A stretch of DNA of 64,000 nt from NCBI GenBank assembly GCA_021432635.1, contig MU270085.1, positions 1-64,000 of the forward strand, read 5' to 3'. The notes under the pieces were generated by a model, which was not told the origin of the DNA, made no database searches, and saw only the letters and a list, made by a program, of their open reading frames with translations. The stretch comes from Thozetella sp. PMI_491 (lineage: Eukaryota; Ascomycota; Sordariomycetes; Chaetosphaeriales; Chaetosphaeriaceae). Shown piece after piece: positions 33,801 to 46,008 of the stretch. The translations under genes were made by a program, and so were the position numbers. How positions within the stretch are numbered: the stretch's first letter is position 1; every line of letters starts with the position of its first letter.

Positions 33801-35499
33801 CGGAACGCGTTCGGGGTTGAATTTCATCCGCTCCTCGTAGGCTGTTGTCTTGAATTGGCCAATGAGTTGGTTCCGCTTCGTTTGCTTTTCGGCCTGCTGG
33901 CGCAGCGCTTTCTCCTTCTCTTTGCTGTTGTAGTGCTCCACAATCAGGGCGATACCGCTGACTATGTTGGGAAGCTTCTCGGCGGAAATTGACAGGCTGC
34001 GCAGGTGCTGGATCACCTCTTGTGTTGTGTACCGGTCCAGATCCTCCTTGACGGAGGCTTCCCGCAATTGAACAGCCTCGCGGTGGCCTTTCCAGTCATT
34101 GAAGCCCGCCATCGTCTTCACGCCCTTGACAACAGGGTGGTCGTGGAAGCAATAGGCAACAGCTTTCATCTCAAACTCCAGCAAGGAAGCATAAAGTTCA
34201 ACAACCTTTTGCTGCATGTTGTCGCGGAATTTTGCAAACAGTTCACTGCTCTCCCACTTGTCCGCAAGTAGTACGTTGGCGAGGTCCAGATACCAATCCA
34301 TGCGTGAAACGACATGGCTGAGGCCTTCGAGCATCTCCTTATCGGCAGCGAAAGGCTTGACAAGGACCTAAGCCATTTCGCATTAGCAAGATTTCTTTTC
34401 TAAAGCCTTGGGGCAGGAAGAGGTGATGCGGCAAGGTCTGGTGGATAGGTAGGCGATGCTTTGTTGGGAGGGAGAGAATGCAAAGCGCCCGAAAGATGGG
34501 GCCGCTGGCGGACTGTATCAGCTCTCCGGGGAAAAGAAAGCAACACATACCCCAAGGATAGCACAAATGCCCGACCATGCCATAGCGGCTGGCGGATAAG
34601 GGCCCAGCATACTCCCCACTATCTTGTCAAAACTAGTGACGATCTCGGTGGTCTTCATGATCCCAGCCTTTATCGCCTCATGCTTCTTAGCTTTCTCGAC
34701 CGACTTGCGCACTGCGGACTCCAGAAGTGCAAACCGCTCCCGCCCGGTGCAATTGACGAAGAGATTGACGTGCACGACTTGGGACGCCGTCTTAATCATG
34801 GCACCTGAGTCAAAGCAAATTAGACGTGGCTGCAACGCTGGTACCAAAGCAGCCTCATCGCTCCGGGTGCGCACAATTCGACTGTGTCTCTTGCAGTAGA
34901 AACGCCTCCTTCATCTTTGACGAGCGAGGCAGCAGAAACTTGTATGGCTAGGAATGTCCCCTAGTAATCCGATAGAGAGGCGGAGAGAAGAAGAAAGCAC
35001 TGCTGCCTGGCGAGAACCACAGCCCGCCAGACACAGGAGCAACATCTGGTAAGAACGAAAGATAACCCAACACACCTTCGACGGTCATCTGATCGCTTAG
35101 GACTGTTTCGTATGCTCCTACGAGAGCGGCGTCTTTGGTCTTGAGAGACTCATAGGCCTGGTTCCAGAGATCAAGCGATATGCTGTGGAATGTCGCAGGC
35201 GTCGAAACATTCGCCGGTCCATGGACGGCTTTCGGCCGAGGAGATAAACCACTACCTTCTCGCGCGCTCTCGGCATCTGTTCGGGGTTGAGACTCCATCT
35301 GCTCCTGGCTTCCTGTCACCTTCTGCGTTTCTTGTGCCTGGTGGGCAGCGGGACTGATACTGGGCTGTGACGATAGCGGCAAGGCTGAGCCCCTAGCGGG
35401 AGAGTGACTCCTTCCATCCTGCACTTGGGGCGTCTTCGCCCTTCCAAATCGATGGAAGAAGCGGTCCATGAGCGGCTTCTTATGATTTGGATCAGTCAT
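30810..35499 (-). CDS. NACHT-ankyrin NLR (STAND) protein with NWD-type N-terminus
   Basis: Predicted cytosolic non-self sensor, 1,411 residues: complement(join(30810..34367, 34551..34804, 35076..35499)), phases consistent. Residues 1-90 are a polar leader. About 90-400 is an NWD/NACHT-NTPase N-terminal helical domain (LWNQAYESLKTKDAALVGAY, RERFALLESAVRKSVEKAKK, AAMAWSGICAILGVLVKPFA). NACHT follows with Walker A LVSADPGCGKSVLARYL near residue 440, Walker B MVCVLDALDECD and LLITTRGYPQI. A winged-helix-like segment has FIHQTAKEFLL. From about 985 to the end come imperfect ankyrin repeats (RRTPLLIAAQRREYLAADLL, GFRPLHAACALGNAATVAVL, TPLHIICSW). No stop or frameshift. Its repeats are diverged rather than near-identical. 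The 271-base first intron's acceptor (34805) is the least certain boundary. Confidence 0.92.
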
Positions 35500-36690
35500 A
35501 GTGCCAGCCGTTGCGGAACCCCGCACTGAGGTCCCGCGAAATGTATTTCGGCGACAGCCTCATTCGAATCACCACGTGATATGTACTCCGGAACTCGGAG
35601 ATGAACAGAATCTACCCAATAAAGAAATGCATAAGGAAAGCGTGGCTGGAAATCTCCCATGTGACCGGGGCCATTTCGCAGCATGCTTCCGGCGGCACGA
35701 CCGAAATCCAGGAGCGAAGCGATACCTTTTTGGAAGACTAGCCAGTTACCTAGATCGAGGCTGAACGCTAATGTCATTGTTGGCGGACCTGCCAGAGCCT
35801 CTGAGCCGGGTGATTGGCCGTCGTCTTGGATACCTCCGTGAGCTGCGATCGCCATGACTGATCTTATAATATCGATGCTTAGCGGCTGGATCTATCCGCC
35901 GCTGCCAGCGTTGCGGCCCAACGTGGCGCAGATGACACATCTGCCCCTCGCTTCAGACTACCATTCAGCCTCGACAGACAATACAAGTGTCGGCAGTGAC
36001 GCAATCCGAACGCAGCGCCACTCTGTCGCTGACTCTCTTGTGTTGGGCTCCTAAGGGGTTCCAGTGCACGGGCAACCTCACCTAGGGATCTTCACCCAGA
36101 CCGGGATTTGTGTGACGACCATAGCTGCCACCCGGCCCGCGGCTGCTCATACAATCAGTACGGAAGCGGCTACAAAATCCCTCAATGCACAACTGCACCA
36201 AATCCTGCAACCAGTTAGAGCGGCCCACAAAATCTAAGGCGCATTTCCTCCTCTGACCGCTCTCCGGTTGCCATCTTTTGCCTGATTTTTCAGCTTTCGT
36301 TGCTCCCTGACCTAACACTACCTTTCGCTGCTGGCAATATTCGATCATGGACGGCAAGCCTTATCAAAGGATTCCAGCCACCAATAATATTTTTAACGCA
36401 AAGATAGTGCTAGAAAGTTATTCTGCTTTATGGGAGAATATATAGGAAAATAGAAGATAGAGACGTATTTGAGCAAGGGTCACAAGGCAGGAGATTGCAG
36501 GTTTAAGTGTAAACATTTCATTTCATTCATTCCATTATTAGACTAAGAAAAGCGATCCTGGTATAGTATCGAAGGCAAGATGCCCCAACTCCCAACTCCG
36601 GCCCATGCAACCAGTCTAGCTGTGCTCTATCCGTCAATCGCTTGCTCTAAAAGCCACCCAATGCAGTGTTTGTCTTTGACAGTCGGGACT
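35500..36690. other. Intergenic: NLR promoter and 3' flank of DUF3112 gene
   Basis: No gene supported. 36360-36580 is A/T-rich and probably the 3' UTR/terminator region of the next minus-strand gene; 35500-36050 presumably carries the NLR promoter. Confidence 0.45.
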
Positions 36691-37689
36691 CTAAACGACC
36701 TCCTTCTCCTTCTCGCCAGCCTGGCCGAGCTCGGCCTGGGAGCCGCTGGACTCGTCGAGGTCCTCGCCGCTGTCGGAGCCGAAGACATCAGACTCCTTGT
36801 TGATGCGGCCGAGGTAGTCGCCGGGGCCGGAGCTGCCGTTGGGGATGTGGAAGCGGCGGTCAAAGCGGGTGATGACGTAGGTGAAGACGACGATGAGCTC
36901 GATGACGAAGTTGACGCAGTAGAAGGCGGCCTTGGAGTGGTACCACGCCGGGTCGGAGACGGGGCGGGGCATGTAGTTGACGGCGACGCGGTAGGTAGCG
37001 CCAAAGGAGAGCAGGGTCGAGGTGAACAGCACCAGGCGGATCTTGGTGCGCCAGCTGCCGGTGCCGAACTTCTCGACGCGGGCGGCGCGGGGCCAGAGCT
37101 GGGCAACGATGACGATGGGGATGGGCAGGAAGGACAGAACGGCGAGGTAGGTGCCGACGAAGAGCTGGATCTTGCGCTCAATGTCGTGGGTGTGGGCGTC
37201 CAGGGTGTAGAAGGAGTGGACGGTCGTGGTGACGACCATGATGAGCATGGCGACGACGCAGAAGAGCAGGAAGCGGAAGACGTAGGTGACAGTCTTGTTC
37301 CAGCCGAACTGCGGGTGCAGGGCGCGGACGATGCGCTGAGCGAAGAGCAGGTTGACGATGAAAAGCAGCAGCACGCCGGCGCCGACGAAGATGTTGGCGG
37401 CGATGGCGACGCTGACGTTGGTCTGACGGGTGGACCAGACGATGCGCATGGTCAGGGCCGAGATGCGGGCCATGGAGAAGCCGAAGAGCAGGCCCGAGAA
37501 GAGGAACTTGTGGTCGCGCCGGAGGTTGACCTGCAGGATAGTCATGTTTGTGGCGGCCGAGGCGACGAAGAAGACGAGGAGCACGCCGCAGATGATGGCA
37601 TCCGGGTTGGGCGACGGCAGCAGGCCGAGCCCGGCCATCTGGGACGGGAAGGGCGGGCCGGAGATGGGCATCTCGTTGCTGGAGTTCAT
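36691..37689 (-). CDS. DUF3112 multi-pass membrane protein (family-C-GPCR-like)
   Basis: Intronless 332-residue protein. Seven hydrophobic segments are evident: AIICGVLLVFFVASAATNM, FLFSGLLFGFSMARI, SVAIAANIFVGAGVLLLFI, YVFRFLLFCVVAMLIMVV, LFVGTYLAVLSFLPIPIVIV, IRLVLFTSTLLSFGATYRV, AFYCVNFVIELIVVFTYVI. A polar, Asp/Glu/Ser-rich cytoplasmic tail (SDSGEDLDESSGS) follows. The pattern WSTRQTN in the second loop and HSFYTLDAHTHDIERK after helix four are those of a conserved fungal family annotated as similar to class C GPCRs. Biochemical function is unknown. Codons are strongly GC-ending, which opens a long antisense frame (rejected). A (TG)n tract lies just before the ATG at 37703-37717. Confidence 0.88.
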   Translation of the reverse strand: MNSSNEMPISGPPFPSQMAGLGLLPSPNPDAIICGVLLVFFVASAATNMTILQVNLRRDHKFLFSGLLFGFSMARISALTMRIVWSTRQTNVSVAIAANIFVGAGVLLLFIVNLLFAQRIVRALHPQFGWNKTVTYVFRFLLFCVVAMLIMVVTTTVHSFYTLDAHTHDIERKIQLFVGTYLAVLSFLPIPIVIVAQLWPRAARVEKFGTGSWRTKIRLVLFTSTLLSFGATYRVAVNYMPRPVSDPAWYHSKAAFYCVNFVIELIVVFTYVITRFDRRFHIPNGSSGPGDYLGRINKESDVFGSDSGEDLDESSGSQAELGQAGEKEKEVV

Positions 37690-40600
37690 TGTGCCGGTGG
37701 TTGTGTGTGTGTGTGTAAATCGTGCCTATTTAGGATGCCAAGGCGGTAGGGCTGCAGGAGGCAGCGTATTAAATTTTCGGCGTTAAGCTGAATAGATGGG
37801 ACGGCTCGGTTGAGATGGGAGTGGAGCGAGTATTGGTTGTCTGAAGAGCTATCTGATCATTTGTTGATGTTGTAGGAGTAGTAGTAGTAGTAGACTTTGT
37901 TTGTCTTGATTGTTGTCTGATTCTGCATTTCGAAAATCCACAACTTCGAGAAGAGTTTGCCTCTTCTTTATGTCAGTCTGTTCGGCCATTTGACGAGTCC
38001 GAGTTTGGCTGCGCGCGGCCCCGACCCATCGCCTCGCCCATTCGGGCCCTACGACCAACTAGACAGCAGCCTGCTCGCGGCCGCGGCGAACCCAGCAGAG
38101 GCTGGAAAGGTGGGTCCTCGCGCCCTCGAACTGGAGTCCGGGCGGGGCGGGCCACAGGGTGCGTCTGGTGTGCAACCCCTCGCGGTCGGCGCTGTTGCAG
38201 CGCGAAGACCGACCTGGTCTGTGCGGGCGAAGGCGCGAGGAGACCTTTCCGCATTTGGAGGTTGCCCTTTCCGCATTAGGCACTAGCGACGGCGCGGGGG
38301 GCGAGCCCGACTCGCCGCGGTGCCCACACAGTAGCAGAACCGACCCAAACCCAACAGTGGAACGGCGGCGTCCGGAGCGATCGACAGTGTTTGTCGCGGA
38401 GCGGCCACTCTCGCTCGCAGTCCGGTCGACACACGCCATTCGCAAACCGCTCTCGGCCGCCGCATGTTGAACAAGAACAAAAAGAGCCGGGCCGTCGCAT
38501 CGCCCTTGCATTTCGCAGCGGCGCCAGCAGAAGCGGGCCAGCATCCAGCACACACACCCACACACGTACACGCGCACAACAAACGCACCGCGATGCATGC
38601 GCTGGCCGTTGCACCGTGAGCTCGTTAGACAGCCGTCAAATAGGCGGCCCGGCCTCTTGGGTTGACCTCGAATACAAAATGCCGATTAGTCTGACCCAGC
38701 CGGCGGGCAGACTTTGGGCCTGCGCCCCTTCCCACTCTTCACCTCCAAACTGCCGGGGCCCGGGCACGTATTCCTTCCTTTGTACGCCCTTCCTTCTCTC
38801 TTCGGGAGGCAATACCTCCCTCCCGTGTCACGATTGTTTATGGGTGCGATCGCCCGCCCCCGACAGCCTCTTCCTTCACCCCGACCTGGTATGAGCAAAT
38901 CAGCAAAGGCAGACGTCTTAGGTAACTCTGCGCGAGGCCACGTGGGCCATACCTGGCGCCCGAGTGCAGGACACGGTATCAAGAGACGAAGCAAAAAAAT
39001 CAGCCTTTCCATGGTTGACGGCGCCTCGCTGTTCGGCGGATCGGTCGAGTGACGCATCAACTCGGCCGGGTTGGGCCGCGCCGGAGCCGAGTCAATTGGA
39101 CCGCGAAAGCGCCAGACCGTACATTGCTATTGGCCGAGAAGCACCATTTTCACCCGCTCCGCTCTCAACCCTGGCAGCCCCTAGATAAGGCACCAGAGAA
39201 GGATTTAGCTTGACAAACACAGGTTGACAGGCGATTCGCAAACAGTTTGCGCATCTTGGCAGGGCTCCGCTGCCCTCGGCTTTACGAGCTGCCACCTCGT
39301 TTAGCCCCGAAATCCTGTTGCATCGGGCATTCTAGAAGCAAGCGGGCCCTATAAATCTGTCGGCCTGCACGTTCCGTGCCACCGACCGGCCTGGGGTCCC
39401 ATCCGGCTGCAATCCGGCCCCGGGCGGACGAGAGCCTGCATCAATTCCGCTCGGAGATAGCACCAAACTGGTGCATTTGCCAATATATGACCCTCCGAAA
39501 CAGACCAGCACATGCCTACTATACATGCTCAGGTGCGTCTCCACTTCCATATTCTTGCTTCTAGCTGGTCCAGCTATTGCTTCTTCTATTGCTTGTTGAT
39601 GCTGTCCATGCATCTATCGCCGGAACCATCGGCCTACTTTAGCTGGACCATGCCGTGCAGTTTGTCTGCCTGCGCAGCGATTTTGGTCCAGCACCGGAGG
39701 AGGATACAAACATGTGCGGGTTCGGCGGTATATCTGGGTCCGCGACGGTGAGACCAAACAATGTGCGTTGGTCGCGTGGCAGCAAGCTCGGCCTTTGGAG
39801 TTAGACCGAGTCAACCAACAACAGTAAATTAGGGACTGCGTGACTCTAAAGAGTCAGTGAGGCCACCAACAGCCTAGCCAGCATTTCCGGGGGTCAGCGC
39901 CTAGCTCCCTCAGCCAACGGCAGTGGTCCAACTGTTATCGGTGCTCTTTGCTAACGCGGGTCAAGGGCTGAGTGTGTGTGTGTGTGTGCAGGATTTTCGT
40001 TCAGGCGCTAGGCTCGGCTGCCTGGCGGAGAGCCCTCATGACCTGACAGCGCGAGAGGCGAGCGCGCGAGCACACGCCGCGCCAGCGTCATGTGTTGCTC
40101 GAGCGCTGCGTCCTGAGTACGTTGTGTAAACCCTTCCAGCTCGACTACTCTCGTCTACAGGATATCCGTTTGGAAACCCGTGCAAGCCAGGCTAGCACGG
40201 AGCCGTTCTGCAACGGCCTCTTTTAGTTACCGGGTTTTCTCACTCCCGCTTTCATCCAGAGACCTCGTAGACCCGACAGACCCCCGTCACCTGAATCTCG
40301 GCGGTGGTGCCAGAGGACTAGGAGCTATATCTGGGCTGAAACGGCTGCTCGCGCTGGGTGTAGTGGCAGTAGAATGAGAGATACTCTTGAGTTAGAATAA
40401 TCACGGGTTGGCTGTGGTAGCGTACGTCTTCATTGTGCTGCGCAGATAAAGAGGCGCATTTTAAGATTCCCGTATCCTCTGTCTATCCATAATGCACTGG
40501 TGTCAGCACTCAAGAGCTGCTCATTCCTGTTCCAATTGCACCGTCTGTGTCACAGTCCGAACCACCTCAAGTTACCTGGCCAACTACCCCTGTATCTACC

Positions 40601-40720
40601 TTCGTTTACTATTTAAAGCTATAGATTTAGGATAGGCCATAGGAGAACTCTTGTCATTTGTGCACCAAACGAGAGTTACACCATCACAGTTTGTTGTACC
40701 TATAAAAATAAAAACTAAAC
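37690..40720. other. Long GC-rich upstream region, no gene
   Basis: Three kilobases upstream of the DUF3112 gene. Many short frames on both strands reflect high GC and show no motif or splice structure. It contains a GTA/TAG-type microsatellite near 37877-37893 and a (GT)n tract at 39971-39988. It may hold a long 5' leader and promoter. Confidence 0.45.
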
Positions 40721-40733
40721 CAAGCCTACCAAG

Positions 40734-41520
40734 ATGGATAGGAACCCTCAGAGCCTAGACGATGGGCCGAACCCACCCTTAGCAGGGCGAACCCCCCCTG
40801 CAGCCAACACCTACGTCGACCCTAGGACCTAGCGCGCTCCTAGCGGTTACACTGCTAAACACTTGGCCCTCGCTGGCCCTCCTCTGCCAGGATACTACCA
40901 GCGGCTTTGGCGAATTCTTCCTCGCCTTAAACACGTTAGGCGGGACATTTAAGATACAGCTCCAGCGAATCTTCGACCACCTCTACGTGGAGATCCAAAC
41001 TCTTCTTAAGTAGCAGGAAGACCAAGACACCCCCCCACCCTAGCCACCCTAGCCACCCGTCCCGCCATAGTTTCCAGCTATCCTACTACCATACACCCTA
41101 CCTCAGACCCCTGCCGTGCCGCCGGTCTTCGCCCATAAGCTCGGCGTTGACCCCCCTGGCGCGGCAAGAGGAGTATAGCCACTGGAAGTCGCAAATTTAG
41201 CGCTTGATAGCGCCTTATACCCTACAGAGGCTAGTAAAATCCTATGCATAGCGGGGACGGCTGGGGGTGCCGCGTATAGGCGGGTACGCCGCTATATCGA
41301 CGTAATCTTCCAGAACGAGGACAAACCGGGACTTATGGATCGCTATAGGGTCTCGTCGACTGTTTTCTTGCTCATAGTCGGGCTGACCAGCGAAGGCATT
41401 ACTCCCCAAAAGCCTACGCCCTATCTCTTATCGGGCCGTGTTGGCCGTGGAACGAGACGAAACCTAGCCTCCACCATTCGAGGATCCTTTACTATTCGGC
41501 GCAATGACTCTAAAGCATAA
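40734..41520 (+). pseudogene. Decayed unknown coding sequence, possibly retroelement gag-like
   Basis: An ATG at 40734 opens MDRNPQSLDDGPNPPLAGRT, then a TAG. In the next frame long open segments continue (GGTFKIQLQRIFDHLYVEIQ, LALDSALYPTEASKILCIAG, RRYIDVIFQNEDKPGLMDRY), interrupted only by TAGs that could derive from CAG/TGG. A proline-rich middle also occurs. I do not recognise the family; a gag-like protein is a guess from composition and RIP-like stops. Confidence 0.35.
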
Positions 41521-43104
41521 CATTTGTGTTGCTTCTACGAACCAAGATACAAGGAGATCTTTGCCTTTTAATTTGGGTTTCTTCGGACTCGCGATCCCGA
41601 GGTCGACGTAGAATTATCTATGGTTCTTTCCAGAGGTGTATCGCAGGAGCAGCTGCCAGGCGTTGTTGTCGAAATAGACATATTGCTGATCGATTCGCGA
41701 GAATTGATTGTTGACTCCAGCATCGCCGTGTTCGCACCTCTCGAACTATACGGGGCCCGGAGGGCTTGTGGGCTCCTTACCCAACCATACTCGCAAGACT
41801 GCACAGATTTTGAGTGAGATAAACAGGACCCAGGCTCCGGGAGAGCCTACTTTTGGGAAGCTAGGCTTGAGAGCCGAGCTGGAACATGCTTGAGCTGACC
41901 GGCCACCAACCACTCCGGGTAGGGTAATTTATACTAGCTTGGCATGATACCATTGAATCATGGCACCCATGCGCGCGATCGGATGCGATTCAGCTTCATT
42001 GAGCTGTGACTGAGAAATATTTAACTTAGTGAGAGTTAAACCGGCGTGACGGAGCAACACACAGGCATCCGTTAAACCTCAAGTGAACAATCAGAGCACT
42101 TCAGAGCGGCAAAGGCACGTCTCCCGATGCTCGATGACATTCTTCACGCTACCCTAAACTATACTAACTCCTAAAACAAGCCTAAGCTAATCGTGTCGCC
42201 TATACGGAATACGACCATCACCAAAGCAGGAAGCGGAATTACATGGCGGCGCAGGGTGGAAAATGAACCTGTAAGCTGACAATGTAGCGGATCCTAGCGG
42301 GAAGAGCACTATTTTACACGTAAATCTAGGATTTTAATCCAATCAGCGCCTAGTAAAAGTAACTCCTTACCACTCCTCGCTGTTTTAAAACACCCCTCAT
42401 CAAAAGAGGATAGCTAGCAATCGGGTATTCGGGTATAAACCGAGCTTCGGTCATACCAGTGCCCTGCATCTGGCACATCTGCCAATCCGATAAAGCACAT
42501 GCTAGCACTACGAAGTACGGATTCTAGCATGCGTGAACCCCCCCTGGACCTGAGCCATGGAGGCCCGACCCTGTGCCATTTGCCCCTAAACCCGTCGATG
42601 GCCAGGCCAATTCAACCGATATTAGACGAGCCCACCAATTGGTTGCTGTATCACCGGGGGGGTGGAATCGGATCCTCAAAAGTCCCACGTAACGGCGCAG
42701 CGCCAAGAAGACTGGGGTCCCTGCAGCCGCGGCCCCAGCTAGCTGGTTCTCCTTTTTCTAGCGTGTCACAATTGATATCTAGATTGGGCCTGGCTCCGGG
42801 CCTGGTGCATCAGCCTGTCTCTCTCTATCTGTATCTACCTAGGCAGCCAGCGACATCAATTCGTGGCTCTACCTGCATCCTTCACCCTCACGTCCGAGGA
42901 CATCTATCTATTTCGTGCTCCTGTTTGCCCGGCCCTGCCTTGCCGCTGAACCACGCGCGTGCCAGATCTGCGCGCCCTCGAAGGGGTGATTTGCCGCCTT
43001 GACCAAGGTGAGGAGCCCCATCATTTCCGACCCAACCCCGAGCGTTTGCTGACTCTCTGCAGGACCCTCCAGTAGGCATCTCAACATCCTGAGATCCCAT
43101 CAAA
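41521..43104. other. Stretch without supportable gene, upstream of FAD oxidase
   Basis: A plus-strand open stretch at 41620-41816 has no start, motif or splice context I can defend. The last few hundred bases presumably carry the promoter of the gene at 43105. Confidence 0.4.
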
Positions 43105-45063
43105 ATGCTCCCAGGTCTGCAACGCGCGGCCTGTCTGGCCTTGCCGTTGGCGCATCACGCAGCTTGCCAGGCCGAGTTTGACTTTGTCGGCGAGCAGGTA
43201 CCGCTCGGCGCGGTCGCCAATGGCACCTACGCCAATTGTGTGCGGGCAGTGAGTGTCGACCGGCGCATTGATGGCGGGTGGACCCCGGTGGGCTGACCGT
43301 CATGCTAGTGCAAGCAGCTGCTGGCAGCAGACCGCGCCGATCTTCGCGCGTACTACCTGGATCTCCCGCCAGATTTCCAGGAGCAGTATTACGCCGTCCA
43401 GCAAAAAGAGCTCACCCCAACGTGTGTGGCCGAGCCGCAATCCGCGGAGGCCGTGGGCCTGGTTGTCCAGTCAGTCAAAGAGTACCAATGTCCCTTCGTC
43501 GTCAAGGGTGGCGGCCACTCGGTGGCCACGGGCACCTCTAATACCAACAACGGTCTCGTCATCGATCTGCGCTATATGAACCAAATCACAGTGTCCGAGG
43601 ACCGTAGCCAAGTGTCCATAGGTCCGGGAGCCAGATGGGTAGATGTGTACCACCAGCTGGAGCCCCTGGGTCTCCTCGTGGTGGGAGGGCGAGTATCGTC
43701 TGTCGGAGTCGGTGGTTTTATGATTGGAGGTAGCTGCCGGCTAAGTACCCCTGCTCTCGGCTAGCATTGTACTAAATGTTCTAGGTGGCATCTCGGGCCT
43801 GTCTCGTCGCTATGGATGGGCGCTCGACAACGTGCTAAACTACGAGGCGAGTCTTGCTATCGAAAGAACAGCTGGGAGTGAGACTGACATTACGTCTGTC
43901 TAGGTCGTATTGCCGAACGGCACCGTCGCCAACGTGAACCAGAAGTCACATCCAGACCTGTTCTTCGCGCTCCGCGGTGGCGGTCCCGCTTTTGGGGTCG
44001 TGACTCGCTTTGATGTCGCAGCTTATCCTCATACGAAGGTGTGGGCCGGCACCGTCGTCAACATCTTGGGCGATCTGTCCGAGAAGGAAGCACAGCTGGG
44101 TCTGCAAGAGAAGCTGGATTGGAGCCTGCACTCAGCGGGCATCAAGGTCGTGAGGTGGCTTCAAAATGCAGGAACCATGCTTGGCTACGGTGCTCGGGGC
44201 CGCGACTACGCCGAAGCCTTTGCCCAACTCGCAAGCGATGACCAGAAGGATATCGCCGCACATGCGTACATTTTCTACTCGTGGATTCCGTATATGAAAT
44301 TCTACGTTACGGGCGGCACCTTCATCTACAGTGAGCCGGTAGAAAATCCCCCGGTTTTCTCGAACCTTACCTCGATTCCTCACATGTCGAACACCGGCGG
44401 TCTCAAGCAAATGTCGGAGATGACGGATGAGATCGAGAAGTTGAACCTCTATGGATACCGGTTTGTAACGCCCACAAAAGTCCTCGCTTGAACCGCCCCG
44501 CTAACCCAAGGTAGACACTACTGGCGCACCGCAACTTTCAAGGTCAACGCTGCATTCATCTCGGAGCTTTTCGATATCGTCCTCGCTGAGACATATGATT
44601 ACCGAGTAGCCGTACCGAAGGGCTTGCCGAGCTGCAATTTGCAGCTGATAACCAAGCACGAGATCGGCCTGTTCTCGAGCAATGGCGGCAACGCCTTTGG
44701 GATCAAGCCAGAAGACGGCCCGCTGTTCCGTAAGCACTTCTGCTCTGTTGAGACTTTCCCGTTTTGTCGCGCGCAGCTAACCACCGCCCTATAGTCTTTA
44801 GCGTAACCATCAACTACGATTCCGCCAAGGACGACGAGTTAACAAAGCGCGTTGGGGATGCCATCCTTGATAAAGCTGAGGCGAGGGCGAAAGAGCTGGG
44901 TCTCTACCATTCCTTCGTTTACCGAAACTACGCCTCGAGCCAGAATGCGTTCGCAGGCTTCTCGGCTGAAAACCAGAAGCGGCTGCTGGAGATCCAGGAA
45001 GCCTATGATCCAGGGCGTGCGTTTGCGAACCTCCTGCCCGAGCTGGTGCAACTGCAGGCTTAG
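43105..45063 (+). CDS. Secreted FAD-binding (BBE-type) oxidoreductase
   Basis: Berberine-bridge-enzyme-like flavoprotein oxidase, 555 residues: join(43105..43248, 43309..43729, 43785..43846, 43904..44460, 44515..44729, 44795..45063), phases consistent. An N-terminal signal peptide (CLALPLAHHAACQA) is present. The FAD domain has VVKGGGHSVATGTSN with His118, the usual covalent FAD attachment, and VGVGGFMIGGGISGLSRRYG. The loop lacks the second, cysteinyl attachment residue, so mono-covalent flavin is likely. LFFALRGGGPAFGVVTRFDV is followed by the BBE C-terminus RNYASSQNAFAGFSAENQKR with the YDP motif. Intron 3 (43847-43903) begins GCGAGT and must be GC-AG to keep NYEVVLPNGT. Such enzymes oxidise sugars, alcohols or secondary metabolites; the substrate is not inferable. 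Confidence 0.92.
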
Positions 45064-45885
45064 GGCCAGATTCCCCTCCCAACCGCCAATAAGCAAGATG
45101 AAGCGATCTGAAGATCTGGCTACCCACCAGAACGGGTAGTATGCTGTGCTACCTACCTACCTAGGTAGTTATGCAGTAGAACTCTAGGCGGTACACCGAG
45201 GAAATCTACAACTTCTAGTTTACACCAGTAACTTTGTGGTCAAGTACATGTAATATACATCTCAGAGGCGAATGGGTGCCGCAAAGCCCTCAAATGCAGG
45301 CCGTGCAGAATTGAGAATATAGTCTTGCTGTGTTCCAAGTTCCAGCACATACGACCATATCCACTGGAGAAATAATGGTCGCATCCGCTCTCCATATGGG
45401 GCACATTGGTTTTTAAACCCTAACCCTTCTCTATTAGTAACCCAACGCACAGGCCTTCGGCCTGCACCGAAAAGACCGGAAAACAGAGGCGGGCAGTGGT
45501 AGCCGCTTTTCCCGGGCGCCGTTACCTTAAATACAGAGAGGAACGCCAGTCTTTTCAAGCCCCTTACCCGCCTGCCTTGCCTTTTCCGACCAATCTTATG
45601 TAAATTCATATGATAGCGCTGCTTTCTTATTTTACACCCCTGCCACGTATCGGCTATAGATAATGAGACGAATGGAGGCCGGGAGTAAAGCACTTACCTA
45701 ATAAAACCCTCCTCCTGCCTCATCAACTCTAGCCTATCCCTTCCACTCTATCGTCATCTTCTCTCCTTCTACTCCTTTTTATTCCTGATACAGTAACTTG
45801 CAAAATCGGTTTCCATGGTAGTGAGAAAAGTTTGTTCGGAGCACAGACCATGCCGGCCATATTTGGAGTATTTATCAAAAGCCCT
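45064..45885. other. Intergenic, no gene seen
   Basis: 3' flank of the FAD oxidase and ordinary sequence with pyrimidine-rich patches. Nothing supported. Confidence 0.4.
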
Positions 45886-45888
45886 CCC

Positions 45889-45998
45889 CTCCTTTAGTGC
45901 TAAAACTGCAGTGCCTCAGAGCAACGCAGGCATTGCAATGACACATCAGCCAGAGGACTGCGCAGCTCCGATGCACTGCAGTTTTAGCACTAAAGGAG
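45889..45998. repeat. Foldback element with 26-bp perfect terminal arms
   Basis: CTCCTTTAGTGC and the following 14 bases (45889-45914) are repeated exactly in reverse complement at 45973-45998, enclosing 58 bases. Pairing extends imperfectly outward (CCCT/AGGG). Size and structure suit a MITE-like element or a hairpin RNA source. No clear target-site duplication. Confidence 0.75.
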
Positions 45999-46008
45999 AG
46001 GGTGCTGT

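Noticed and set aside
36580-37749. 389-codon plus-strand open frame
   Set aside because: It is antisense to the clear DUF3112 membrane-protein gene. The Gly/Asp/Val/Glu-rich translation is what GC-ending codons read backwards give; no motif or start context.
38000-39300. Cluster of 70-180-codon frames on both strands
   Set aside because: High GC lowers stop frequency; the translations are Arg/Pro/Ser-rich with no domain or splice pattern.
37703-39990. Short (TG)n, (GT)n and trinucleotide tracts
   Set aside because: Ordinary microsatellites; not CRISPR arrays, telomeric repeats or coding repeats.
42499-43002. 167-codon plus frame just upstream of the BBE oxidase
   Set aside because: Pro/Ser/His-rich with no motif and no splice into the oxidase, whose signal peptide starts cleanly at 43105.
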